This document shows positions 35,555-43,916 of a stretch of 64,000 bases of DNA, in pieces. Below the pieces are notes generated by a model that worked only from the letters and a program-made list of their open reading frames with translations, did not search any database and was not told where the DNA came from. The stretch's first letter is position 1, and each line of letters opens with the position of its first letter. Made by a program: the position numbers and the translations under genes. The DNA comes from Saprospiraceae bacterium. GTDB taxonomy: Bacteria; Bacteroidota; Bacteroidia; Chitinophagales; Saprospiraceae. The stretch spans positions 1 through 64,000 of the forward strand of contig CATQHI010000006.1 of the NCBI GenBank assembly GCA_958295895.1, read 5' to 3'.

Positions 35555-36871
35555 ATGAAGAAAACCGTGTTCGTACTAGCCGCCACCGTGCTTCTGCTGA
35601 CGGTACTGTGCCTGGGGAGCTACGTGGTGGTGCTGGCAGCGGGCGGAAGTAATTTAGGCGGACTGGGAGGTCCCATCCGGCAATTCGCCTACTTCCCCAA
35701 TCTGGTCCAGGAGGTGGTCGGGGGGCAGGAGGTGCGGAACATTCCCCTCAGCCTCATACCCACCGATGATGGCTACGATCCCGAAAGCCAGGATGTCAAC
35801 CGCCTCGATGAGGACCTGTACGGACTGATGGCATTTTACGCCGAGGGGGAGGGGCTCTGGCGGGTCGTGCTGGAAAATTACCGCACTGGAGCTTTGCTAA
35901 AAGAATGGAAGCTGCCCCGCAACCTGTACGTGCTGAATACCGGACGGCAGTATATGGCCTCCCGACCCAAGCACAGCATTTTACTGCCCAACGACGATCT
36001 ACTGGTCAATTTCACCCGGTCGAAAAACCTGATGCGCATCGACGCCCAGTCCAACCCGGTGTGGGTCAACCGCGATATGCTCTACCACCACTCCATGAAC
36101 CTGGACGCGGAGGGCAATGTCTGGACCTGCGGCACCCCCTACCTGGACGATCGGCCGGACCCCCTCCTGAATTTTGATTATGAGAATGCCGACGGCAGTG
36201 TGTACAGCTTCCGCGACGACCATATTGTCTGCCTCGATACCGAAACGGGCGAGACGCTCCGGGATATAAGCATTGCCGCCCTCCTGGCCGCGCATGGGGA
36301 GTTCGGACGACTGGTGGGGCACCGGAACAACGACGATCCCATTCACCTCAACGACGTACAGCCCATCCTGGAGGACGGCCCCTACTGGAAGCGGGGCGAT
36401 CTGCTGCTCAGCATGAAGCACCTCTCGACCGTGATGCACTACCGGCCGGCTACCGACGAGATCATCAAGTTTATTGAAGGACCGCTCATCCACCAGCACG
36501 ATGCGGCCGTCTATTCGGATCACGAGGTATCGGTGTTCAACAACAACTATTCTGAATCCGGTAACCCTACCGCCTCGGGTAAACCGGGGGTGAGGCTGGC
36601 CTCCTCCGAAATCCTGGTGTACGATTACCGCAGCGACTCTACTCGGGTGGTCTTTAAGGAGGTGATGAACAAGAATGGGCTGCATACGCCCACCGCCGGT
36701 CTGCACTATGCGCTGGCCGGAGGAAAGATGCTGATCGACCTCGACGATTTCGGCCGCCTCGTCGTGTTGGACAGTACCGGGATTATCTTTAGCAAAACCT
36801 ATCCGGCAAAGCGGGCGGAGTACAAGCACCTCACCAGCTGGCCGAGAATCTACGAGACGCTTCCTAACTAA
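35555..36871 (+). CDS. Arylsulfotransferase (ASST)-family protein
   Basis: A 438-residue protein with one N-terminal membrane segment (4-30) that anchors or exports it. The rest is a beta-propeller with MASRPKHSILLPNDDLL, MLYHHSMNLDAEGNVW and DPIHLNDVQPI, the pattern of arylsulfotransferase-like proteins. ASST enzymes transfer sulfate between phenolic compounds with catalytic His; the HHS and HLND His residues are candidates. It begins an operon with a 46-aa membrane protein and a PAPS-type sulfotransferase. Confidence 0.78.
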   Translation: MKKTVFVLAATVLLLTVLCLGSYVVVLAAGGSNLGGLGGPIRQFAYFPNLVQEVVGGQEVRNIPLSLIPTDDGYDPESQDVNRLDEDLYGLMAFYAEGEGLWRVVLENYRTGALLKEWKLPRNLYVLNTGRQYMASRPKHSILLPNDDLLVNFTRSKNLMRIDAQSNPVWVNRDMLYHHSMNLDAEGNVWTCGTPYLDDRPDPLLNFDYENADGSVYSFRDDHIVCLDTETGETLRDISIAALLAAHGEFGRLVGHRNNDDPIHLNDVQPILEDGPYWKRGDLLLSMKHLSTVMHYRPATDEIIKFIEGPLIHQHDAAVYSDHEVSVFNNNYSESGNPTASGKPGVRLASSEILVYDYRSDSTRVVFKEVMNKNGLHTPTAGLHYALAGGKMLIDLDDFGRLVVLDSTGIIFSKTYPAKRAEYKHLTSWPRIYETLPN

Positions 36872-36883
36872 ACACGCTTATTT

Positions 36884-37024
36884 ATGCTACTCTACATCGG
36901 CCCGGGACTGGGCGTAGGAACTATTGTCCTGGTACTGGTAGTACTGGCCCTGATCGTCTTTTCGCTGGGCTACGTACTGTGGGTGCCCCTTAAGCGCTTC
37001 TTCAGTACCCGGCAGAAGCCCTAG
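36884..37024 (+). CDS. 46-residue single-helix membrane protein
   Basis: A small gene starting MLLYIGPGLGVGTIVLVLVV. One membrane helix (12-34) is followed by a basic C-terminus (LKRFFSTRQKP). It sits 12 bp after the ASST gene and 15 bp before the sulfotransferase, on the same strand. Spacing and clean composition support a real gene; it may tether or stabilise its neighbours. No known family can be named with certainty. Confidence 0.65.
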   Translation: MLLYIGPGLGVGTIVLVLVVLALIVFSLGYVLWVPLKRFFSTRQKP

Positions 37025-37039
37025 ACAACTCACTACCGT

Positions 37040-38449
37040 TTGCTTGCTACCGCACTTGACTGGGGGCTTGCCGTACTCAGCGGAGCCCTCCTCTCCCTTG
37101 GCCTGATCTACTGGGCGGGGGCCTTCTTTACCCTGGCCCTCCGCTCTGTTGGCCTCCTCAATATCTTCCTGACCGAAGGGATCGACGAGGATACCCGACA
37201 CGCCAGGGTGGTCGGTCGGTTGGGCGGCACGGTGCTGGCCCTGATCGTGTTTGTGGTGTACCTGGGTGGGGTGGCTGTGCTTTCCTTCGCACCGATCTAC
37301 CTGTTTACCGTCGTCACCGGGCAGCCCTATATCTTGCTAGAGCAGCAGCCGGTCTATTTCTGGCTCGCGTTCGGACTGGGGTCGTTGCTGCCGCTTCTCC
37401 TACCGACTTTGCGGGGCTCGTCCGCTAGTGATTATTCGCCCCTTTCTCAGCTACTCCACCGCCTGATCCTGGGTAATTATGCCGTATCGCGCAAGCTCTT
37501 CCGCCTGGAGGCCGCACGGATTGCGCACGATGCTGTCGATGAGTCCTTCGTCATCGTGTCCGGACTGGCCCGGGCGGGCACCACGGCCCTGTGCAAGATG
37601 CTGGCCGAACGGGGTGCGCTCTACTCCCTACGCTACGCCAACGTACCATTTCTGATGAGTCCCCGGCTGTGGGCGAAAATCTATCGGCCGCGGTCGGACC
37701 GGGAGCGGGAGCGCAGTCACGGAGATTCGGTCGGCTTCGGGTACAACTCCGTCGAAGCGCTCGAGGAATACTTCTGGAAGAATATGCTCGACGATGCGTT
37801 CATCACCCCCGGTGCACTGACCGAGCACGAGGTATCCGCCGAGACCTATACCGATTACCTGAAGTATCAGCAGCTGGTCAAACCGCAGGACGGTAGCGGC
37901 GGCACCTACCTGGCTAAAAACAACAACTTCATCCTGCGCTATGCCTCTCTACGCAGTCACAACCAGGCCTTCAGTATCATTTGTCTGATTCGGGAGCCGC
38001 TTGACCACGCATCCTCCTTGCTCAAATTACACCGGAGGTTCTCCGAGCAGCAGCGCGCTGACCCCTTCGTGCTGGAGTACATGGACTGGCTGGGCCACCA
38101 CGAATTTGGCACTAACCACAAACCTTTCCGTTTTGACGATCAGGAGGAGGCACTGCCGGAGGGCAATCCCGCGCAGCTAGACTACTGGCTGCATGTTTGG
38201 CTTAATTACTACCGTAGAGTTGCGACGCTGGTCGATGACGAGAAGTTCTACTTGCTCTGCTACCGCGAACTGGTGGAGCGGCCCGCCGCGGTCCTGGCCG
38301 AGCTGTCGGCCCGTATTGGGGTGCCACTGCGTACCGAGGGGCTGCGGCCGTTTACTGCTACGTCGACGTATGATGAGGCTACCGCGGACCGGGGGCTGCT
38401 TGAGCAGTGTCGCGCGCTCTATGAGGAGTTGCAGCGGTATGCGGTGTAG
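37040..38449 (+). CDS. Membrane-anchored sulfotransferase
   Basis: A 469-residue protein. Three membrane helices occupy residues 7-125. The soluble part has the 5'-phosphosulfate loop in VSGLARAGTTALCKML (about 172-187) and the 3'-phosphate segment IICLIREPLDHASSLLKLH (about 312-330), the hallmarks of PAPS-dependent sulfotransferases. The TTG start at 37040 is chosen because it follows the small gene by 15 bp. It probably sulfates a lipid, glycan or protein at the membrane. It ends 5 bp from the convergent second tricorn gene. Confidence 0.85.
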   Translation: MLATALDWGLAVLSGALLSLGLIYWAGAFFTLALRSVGLLNIFLTEGIDEDTRHARVVGRLGGTVLALIVFVVYLGGVAVLSFAPIYLFTVVTGQPYILLEQQPVYFWLAFGLGSLLPLLLPTLRGSSASDYSPLSQLLHRLILGNYAVSRKLFRLEAARIAHDAVDESFVIVSGLARAGTTALCKMLAERGALYSLRYANVPFLMSPRLWAKIYRPRSDRERERSHGDSVGFGYNSVEALEEYFWKNMLDDAFITPGALTEHEVSAETYTDYLKYQQLVKPQDGSGGTYLAKNNNFILRYASLRSHNQAFSIICLIREPLDHASSLLKLHRRFSEQQRADPFVLEYMDWLGHHEFGTNHKPFRFDDQEEALPEGNPAQLDYWLHVWLNYYRRVATLVDDEKFYLLCYRELVERPAAVLAELSARIGVPLRTEGLRPFTATSTYDEATADRGLLEQCRALYEELQRYAV

Positions 38450-38454
38450 AAGCC

Positions 38455-41400
38455 CTACTCCACCTCCCCCAACAGCTCCACCACCGCCCGCTCCAACTGC
38501 TGATCCCGCCCCTTATCGATCACGCCGGGCATGTTCTTCACCTTGATCAGCGGCTCCGTCTGATTGTTTTCCATCCAGTCGCCGTCGATGTCCTTGGCGC
38601 TGACGGGCACCACGCCCCAGACCGAGCCATCCGGTAGCCGCTCCCAACCGGCGAAACTGCAGGTGCCCGGGGTGGGCATACCTACGGTCTTGCCGATCTT
38701 CAAGTCAGTGTAGCCGGCGGCAAAGCAGTGGCCGTCGGAGTACTGTGCCTCGTTGATGAGGGCCAGGGTGGGTTTGGTCCAGCGGGAGGTGGGCTCGCCG
38801 CCGACGACCTTGGCCTCGGTGGCATAGCTGATGAAGGGCACGCCCGTGAAAAACATCGCCAGGTCGGCCACTAGGTCACCGCCGCCGTTGAAGCGGGTGT
38901 CGACGATCATGCCCTTGCGGTCGTAGTACTTGCCCATCATATCCTGGTAGATATCGCGGTAGGGCCCGTCACTCATGCCGGGGATGTGTACGTAACCCAG
39001 CTGTCCGCCGCTGAGCGAGTCGACCTCGGCCGCATTGCGCTTCACCCACCGCTTGTACAGCAGGTCGTCCTCGTCGGAGAGCGCAATGGGCTTGACGGTG
39101 ATCGTCTTAATCGAATCGGTCCTCGGGTCCCGCAGTTGTAGCAGGGTAAACTGACCCTCCATGCGGTTGAGGTAGCTGGCTACGTCGCGCTCCGACGAGA
39201 TCGTATCGCCGTTGATGCGCTCGATAACCATGCCGGGGGCAATCTCATAGCTGGCCTTGTCCAGGGGGCCACCCAGCAGGATCTCCTCGATCCGAATCCC
39301 GTCGCCCGCGTAGTCGTAGTCCATAAGGATACCCAGCGAGGCCGTCTTGTCCGGATTCTCGAAACCCGAGGGCCGGTAGCGCGCTCCGGCGTGGGAGACG
39401 TTGAGCTCGCCCAGCATCTCGGAGAGCATCTCGGTGAGCTCGAAGGCGTTGCCGATGGAGGGCAGGTACTTCTCGTACTCCACGCGCATGCTGTCCCAGT
39501 TTATACCGTGGAAGTCGGAGCGGTAGAACACCGCCTTCGTACGCAGCCACACGTGGTCGAACTCCGCCGCCCGCTCTGCCTGCTCGTCGAAGGCCATCTC
39601 GCCCTGCAACTTTACCGGCTTCTGCTCGCTCTTGTCGAGGTCGAGCTTACTGATTTTGCCGCCGCTGAGGAGGTAGAGGTTCTCCATGTCCTTGTCCCAT
39701 TCCAGGCTGCCGTTACTGGCTCCGAGCTTCATTTCCTGCTTCGTCTCCTTGGTACGAATCTTGGTGCTCCACAGGTTCTGTTTATCCTCGAAGCTAGCCA
39801 GGTAGTACAGCGTCTCTCCATCCTTCGACAGCACCGCATCGCCCAGCCGCGAGGAGTTGATCGTCAGCCGTGCCGACCGCTCGTCCAGGTTCTCCCAATC
39901 GAAGGTGAGGGGATCTACCTGGGTAGAGTCTTTCTTACTGTCCTTATCGTCCTTTTTCTTGTCTTTCGCGTTCTCGGCCGTTTCTTCTTTCTTAGCCTCT
40001 TTGATGGCCTTTAGCAGCTTGTTCTCCTCGTCCGTCAGCTGAAAGCTGTCCCACGCCTCCTGGGTAAAGAACATGGCGTACACATCCTGCTCCGACTGCC
40101 CGCTGGTGGCGTACGATTTCAGTCCGTCGCGGTTGCTGAACCAGATCATCTGCTGGCCCTTGCCCGTCCATTTCGGCTCGGAGTCGTAGTAGCCGCTCTT
40201 GGTCAGGTTGACGCGCTTCGAGCCGTCGGACTTCATCAGCAGCACCTCGCTGTTGTTGAGCAGGGCATCCCACTCCACGAGTAGCCACTTGCTGTCGGGG
40301 CTCCAGGTGAAGTACTTGTCCCCGTCCTGCATATGGAATAGGTCCGTGGAATCGAGTAGGGTAGTGGCGGTATCGGCCCCAAGGTCCTTGACCCGCAGGC
40401 TGCGGCGCCCTTCGATCCAGGCTAGCGACTTGCCGTCGGGGGCGTACTTGGGCAGGTAGTTATCCTTGCCGTTTTCGATCACCGGTGTTTCCTTCACCAG
40501 GGTAGCTGCAAAGAAGAAGGGCTCTTCCTCGCGTACTTTTTCCGTCTGGTAAATGCTCCACTTGCCGTCGCGCTCACTGGCGTAGACAACCGATTTACCC
40601 TCCGGCCCCCAGCTCACGAAGCGCTCCGGCTCCGGCGTGTCGGTGAGGCGCTTGGTGAACGACTCATCGACCGAGGTCACGAACACCTCCCCACGGGCCA
40701 CGAAGGCGATCTCCTTTCCGCTGGGCGAGACGGCCATCTCCGTAATCCCGTCCTCGAGCGAGATGAAGCGGTCGTTGTTGTCGATGGCCTGGGTGCGGAT
40801 ATTCACCGCCACTTTTTGCGGTGCCTCGCCCTCCCGTAGGGTATACAGCTCCCCGTCGTAGCCGAAACTCAGCAGGCCCCCGCCACTACTCAGGAAACGT
40901 ACAGGGTGCATGCGAAAATCGGTCAGTTGCTTATCGCTCTCGGCATCGTCCAGCTGCCGCTGGTGCACGTTGAAGTTGCCGCTGCGCTCGCTCAGGTAGT
41001 ACATGCCCTCGCCGTCAGAGGTGAACACGGGCTGGCGGTCCTCGGCCGCATCGGTCGTAAGCTGGCGGTGGGCACCGGTTTGCATATCGTAGGCCCAGAT
41101 GTCGCGGGCAATGGAGCTGGTCTGGTGCTTGCGGTACTCATCCTCCCCACCTTTTTTGTCATGGTACAGTAGGGTACGACCATCGCGACTTACCTGCACG
41201 TACTCCGCCGGCACCGTTAGCACCTGCGTTACCCGCCCACCTTCTGTGCCTACCGCGTAAAGTTCCGGCTGCGAGCGGTGGGGAAACTGCCGGTGCTGGG
41301 CCGCATCCTGCCGGAGTCCGCCGAAGAGTACGGTAGAGTCGCCCTGGGTGAAGGTATAAGGTACCTCATCGTTGCTGTGGTAGGTGAGTCGCCGGGCCGG

Positions 41401-41685
41401 TCCGCCCGTGGCCTCCATGACGAACACATCGAAGTTGCCGTAGCGGTTGGAAGCGAAAGCCAGTTGCTTCCCATCGCTGCTCCAAGTGGCCATGTAATCG
41501 TGGGCCGGGTGGTAGGTCAGCTGGGTAGCATCACCGCCCTGGCTCGGCACGGTATACAGGTCGCCCTTGTAGGTAAAGGCGATGCGGGAGCCATCGGGCG
41601 AGATGCTGGAGTGGCGGAGCCAGTTGGCCGGTTCCTGGGCGTGGAGGGCACTGACGAGCAGGCAAAGCAGGGGGAGGTAGCGCAT
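38455..41685 (-). CDS. Secreted tricorn-type S41 protease, second copy
   Basis: A 1076-residue paralog of the protease at 32189. Signal peptide MRYLPLLCLLVSALHAQ, PD40 repeats (ISPDGSRIAFTYKGDLY, ASNRYGNFDVF), a Lys/Asp-rich linker (about 560-600), PDZ and S41 core with NEAQYSDGHCF, where the Ser is the nucleophile. Domain order and length match the first copy; sequence divergence suggests an old duplication or separate acquisition. A TATTTTTG box lies 4 bp before the ATG. Role as for the first copy; a different peptide range is possible. Confidence 0.92.
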   Translation of the reverse strand: MRYLPLLCLLVSALHAQEPANWLRHSSISPDGSRIAFTYKGDLYTVPSQGGDATQLTYHPAHDYMATWSSDGKQLAFASNRYGNFDVFVMEATGGPARRLTYHSNDEVPYTFTQGDSTVLFGGLRQDAAQHRQFPHRSQPELYAVGTEGGRVTQVLTVPAEYVQVSRDGRTLLYHDKKGGEDEYRKHQTSSIARDIWAYDMQTGAHRQLTTDAAEDRQPVFTSDGEGMYYLSERSGNFNVHQRQLDDAESDKQLTDFRMHPVRFLSSGGGLLSFGYDGELYTLREGEAPQKVAVNIRTQAIDNNDRFISLEDGITEMAVSPSGKEIAFVARGEVFVTSVDESFTKRLTDTPEPERFVSWGPEGKSVVYASERDGKWSIYQTEKVREEEPFFFAATLVKETPVIENGKDNYLPKYAPDGKSLAWIEGRRSLRVKDLGADTATTLLDSTDLFHMQDGDKYFTWSPDSKWLLVEWDALLNNSEVLLMKSDGSKRVNLTKSGYYDSEPKWTGKGQQMIWFSNRDGLKSYATSGQSEQDVYAMFFTQEAWDSFQLTDEENKLLKAIKEAKKEETAENAKDKKKDDKDSKKDSTQVDPLTFDWENLDERSARLTINSSRLGDAVLSKDGETLYYLASFEDKQNLWSTKIRTKETKQEMKLGASNGSLEWDKDMENLYLLSGGKISKLDLDKSEQKPVKLQGEMAFDEQAERAAEFDHVWLRTKAVFYRSDFHGINWDSMRVEYEKYLPSIGNAFELTEMLSEMLGELNVSHAGARYRPSGFENPDKTASLGILMDYDYAGDGIRIEEILLGGPLDKASYEIAPGMVIERINGDTISSERDVASYLNRMEGQFTLLQLRDPRTDSIKTITVKPIALSDEDDLLYKRWVKRNAAEVDSLSGGQLGYVHIPGMSDGPYRDIYQDMMGKYYDRKGMIVDTRFNGGGDLVADLAMFFTGVPFISYATEAKVVGGEPTSRWTKPTLALINEAQYSDGHCFAAGYTDLKIGKTVGMPTPGTCSFAGWERLPDGSVWGVVPVSAKDIDGDWMENNQTEPLIKVKNMPGVIDKGRDQQLERAVVELLGEVE

Positions 41686-41689
41686 GGCG

Positions 41690-41697
41690 CAAAAATA
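41690..41697 (-). promoter_or_regulatory. -7 promoter element TATTTTTG
   Basis: Exact TAnnTTTG match on the - strand, 4 bp before the ATG of the second tricorn gene. Confidence 0.6.
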
Positions 41698-41705
41698 CGG
41701 TACGG

Positions 41706-42495
41706 TCAGGGGGGCGGGGCCGCAGGTGCAATATCCCGCAGCAGTGGCCGCAGTTGGTCGTAGGGTAGATCAAGAGCAATCGTACCGGAGGCATAGGGGC
41801 CGATCGCGTAGGGTTCGTACAAAAAAACGGACACCGTCGGGCAGGGGAGCCATGTTCTCGGTCACCGGCACCGTATCGACGTAGATACGCCCCGCCATAT
41901 CGGGTGCTTTGGCCCGGTCGGTGAGGAGCTGACTTAGCGTATCCTCGCTACCATCGACGAATACATCCCGGAAGCGTAGGCGACGCACCGGGTGTAGCGT
42001 AAAGGTGAGCAGCTCGGTGTGTGACATACCGTGCGCCCCGCCCTGGTAACCGTACCAGGTGTTAGTGAGCACGTAGAGGCTGTCGGACTGGTACACTACC
42101 TCCGTCCGGTACTCCTCCTGCCGGCTGTAGGTATGGGGCGCTTCTTTGAGTAGGTCTTCGTCCACCTCGGTGCTACGGTAGTTGGCGAACAAGCGATCGG
42201 CGTGGGCCGACAGGGCGGCTTCCAGGGTGCTATCGCCGGCCGGCACGTGGCCGATGATTGCGGTAGCCAGCGCATTATTGATGGTATCGCGTAGGAGGGG
42301 GTCTCCCCCGGTAGCGACCAGGGTACTGACGCGGAAGGTCGAATACGGAATACCGGTACGCAGCGATACGGAATCGGCGAAGGTGAGGGGCTCAAAGAGC
42401 ACGGCCGTCCATTCCTCTTCGAGTGATACTAGCTCGCCGGGGTCGGCCTGGCAGCCTAGCAAAATGAACGGGAGCAGGAAGCTAATTACTCGCAT
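41706..42495 (-). pseudogene. DUF3298-like lipoprotein, frameshifted near the C-terminus at A7
   Basis: A lipoprotein (MRVISFLLPFILLGCQAD, lipobox LLGC). The body has a DUF3298-like region with YGYQGGAHG and LRFRDVFVDGSEDTL. The open frame ends at 41770 after a non-homologous tail. At a run of seven A (41821-41827), loss of one base would give LYEPYAIGPYASGTIALD and a natural end at 41706, the expected family ending. In that frame the last residues (IAPAAPPP) come from an exact copy of the dispersed motif. Function of the family: periplasmic, unknown. Confidence 0.75.
41712..41730 (+). repeat. Dispersed 19-bp motif, exact copy
   Basis: Exact consensus. It lies at the end of the restored DUF3298 frame and just upstream of the second tricorn promoter. 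Confidence 0.8.
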
Positions 42496-42542
42496 AACTA
42501 CCAGTTAAGAACCGTGAAGGTATGACGTACCTTGCCCGATCC

Positions 42543-43364
42543 ATGCTCGCCGTAAGTCAACTCTACATCTACCCCATCAAGTCCCTCGGTGGCATCACCG
42601 TAGCACAGGCCGAGGTGACCGACCGGGGCCTGGCCCACGACCGCCGCTACATGCTAGTCACCCACAATGGGGTATTCATGAGCCAGCGTAGTACACCACG
42701 GATGGCCCTGTTGCACCCAGCGCTGACCGATACCGGACTGGAAGTATTCAACGCCGGCATCGACGGTAGCTCGGTTTCCATCGTGCAACCCCCCGTAGAT
42801 GCGCCCACGGACCACCGGGTCACCATCTGGCGGCAAACCGTAGCCGCCCAGCACGTCTCCGACCGGGCGGATAGCTGGTTTTCTCACGCCCTGAAGACCA
42901 AGTGTGAGCTCGTGTACATGCCCGACCGCAGCCTGCGACGCGTGGAAAGCAGCACCGGTCAGCGACCCGCCGGGAAGGTGACCTCCTTCGCCGATGCCTA
43001 CCCCTTCCTACTGATCGGCGAGGAATCGCTGGCGGACCTTAACCGGCGGCACCCCGGCGATACTGAGCTGACCGTGGCCCGCTTTCGGCCCAATATTGTG
43101 TGTGCCGGAGGCGAGCCCTACGCCGAAGACGAGATCGGGAGCTTCGCCATCAACGGTATCTCCTTCACCGGGCTGGAGAAGTGTGCGCGCTGCGGGGTAC
43201 CTAACATTGACCCGGTTACCGCTAAGGTTCCCTCCGGCCAGAAGCCGCTGCGTACGCTGGCTGAGTACCGCACGGAGGAGCGTAAGGTGTACTTTGGGAT
43301 GAATCTTATTCACAGTGGGACTGGTAGGATCGCGGCAGGAGACTTGCTTTTACCACCGACGTAG
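42543..43364 (+). CDS. MOSC-domain protein (YcbX-like)
   Basis: A 273-residue protein starting MLAVSQLYIYPIKSLGG. Residues 1-120 are the MOSC N-terminal beta-barrel, 125-270 the MOSC domain with ARFRPNIVCAGG and the Cys-containing LEKCARCGVPNID, which would coordinate the molybdenum cofactor. YcbX-type enzymes reduce N-hydroxylated compounds. The ATG at 42543 is preferred to the longer frame from 42522 because TACCTTGC lies just ahead. Divergent from the DUF3298-like gene. Confidence 0.87.
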   Translation: MLAVSQLYIYPIKSLGGITVAQAEVTDRGLAHDRRYMLVTHNGVFMSQRSTPRMALLHPALTDTGLEVFNAGIDGSSVSIVQPPVDAPTDHRVTIWRQTVAAQHVSDRADSWFSHALKTKCELVYMPDRSLRRVESSTGQRPAGKVTSFADAYPFLLIGEESLADLNRRHPGDTELTVARFRPNIVCAGGEPYAEDEIGSFAINGISFTGLEKCARCGVPNIDPVTAKVPSGQKPLRTLAEYRTEERKVYFGMNLIHSGTGRIAAGDLLLPPT

Positions 43365-43388
43365 GGGGCAGCTCCGTGGCTGAAAATT

Positions 43389-43461
43389 AACCACATAGGT
43401 CGCAGAGAACACAGAGGTGTTTCCGAAGACGTCTCTGTGGCCCTCTGCGCACTCTGTGGTT
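43389..43461. repeat. Imperfect 28-bp palindrome with CACAGAG units
   Basis: Left arm 43389-43416 and right arm 43433-43461 pair imperfectly (AACCACA...CAGAG...CACAGAG against CTCTGTG...CTCTG...TGTGGTT) with a 16-nt loop. Similar units follow the first tricorn gene. It lies between the MOSC gene and the RidA promoter. Confidence 0.75.
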
Positions 43462-43498
43462 CAAACCCAGTGCCGTTAGGCACCTACCGCCACGCTCT

Positions 43499-43506
43499 TA
43501 CCTTCG
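43499..43506 (+). promoter_or_regulatory. -7 promoter element TACCTTCG of the ridA operon
   Basis: TAnnTTnG element 17 bp before the ATG at 43524. It supports that start against the longer open frame from 43437. Confidence 0.55.
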
Positions 43507-43523
43507 CAGTTCAACCCACTCAC

Positions 43524-43916
43524 ATGCAAAAGCAACAAATCACCCACCCCCGGCGCCAGCCAGGCTTCACCACCGGCGCCTACTCCGACGGTGTAGTCTG
43601 CGATGGCCTACTCTTCGTGAGCGGACAGGCCTGCGTAGACTTCACCACCTCCACCTTCGCCCTGGGTACTATCGAGGAGGAAACTCGCCGTACGCTCGAC
43701 AATGTCAAGGCCATCGTAGAAGCCGCCGGCGGTAGCCTCGACAACGTGCTGAAGTCGACCGTCCACCTGGCCGACATCAACGACTTCGACCGTTTCAACA
43801 AGGTGTATGGTACCTACTTTACGGGGGTACGGCCCGCACGGACCACGGTACAGTCAGGACTCGGCCACGGCATTAAGGTGGAGATCGACGTGGTGGTCAA
43901 GCTGCCGCGATCGTGA
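43524..43916 (+). CDS. RidA/YjgF-family enamine/imine deaminase
   Basis: A 130-residue protein with the RidA pattern GAYSDGVVCDGLLFVSGQ (17-34), TRRTLDNVKAIVEAAGG and the catalytic Arg in RPARTTVQ (about 107). RidA hydrolyses reactive enamines released by PLP enzymes. The stop overlaps the GTG of the next gene, a D-threonine-aldolase-like PLP enzyme, which fits that protective role. Confidence 0.92.
   Translation: MQKQQITHPRRQPGFTTGAYSDGVVCDGLLFVSGQACVDFTTSTFALGTIEEETRRTLDNVKAIVEAAGGSLDNVLKSTVHLADINDFDRFNKVYGTYFTGVRPARTTVQSGLGHGIKVEIDVVVKLPRS

Noticed and set aside
41224-41243. Partial match to the dispersed motif in the second tricorn gene
   Set aside because: Needs an insertion and has further mismatches; ordinary coding sequence.
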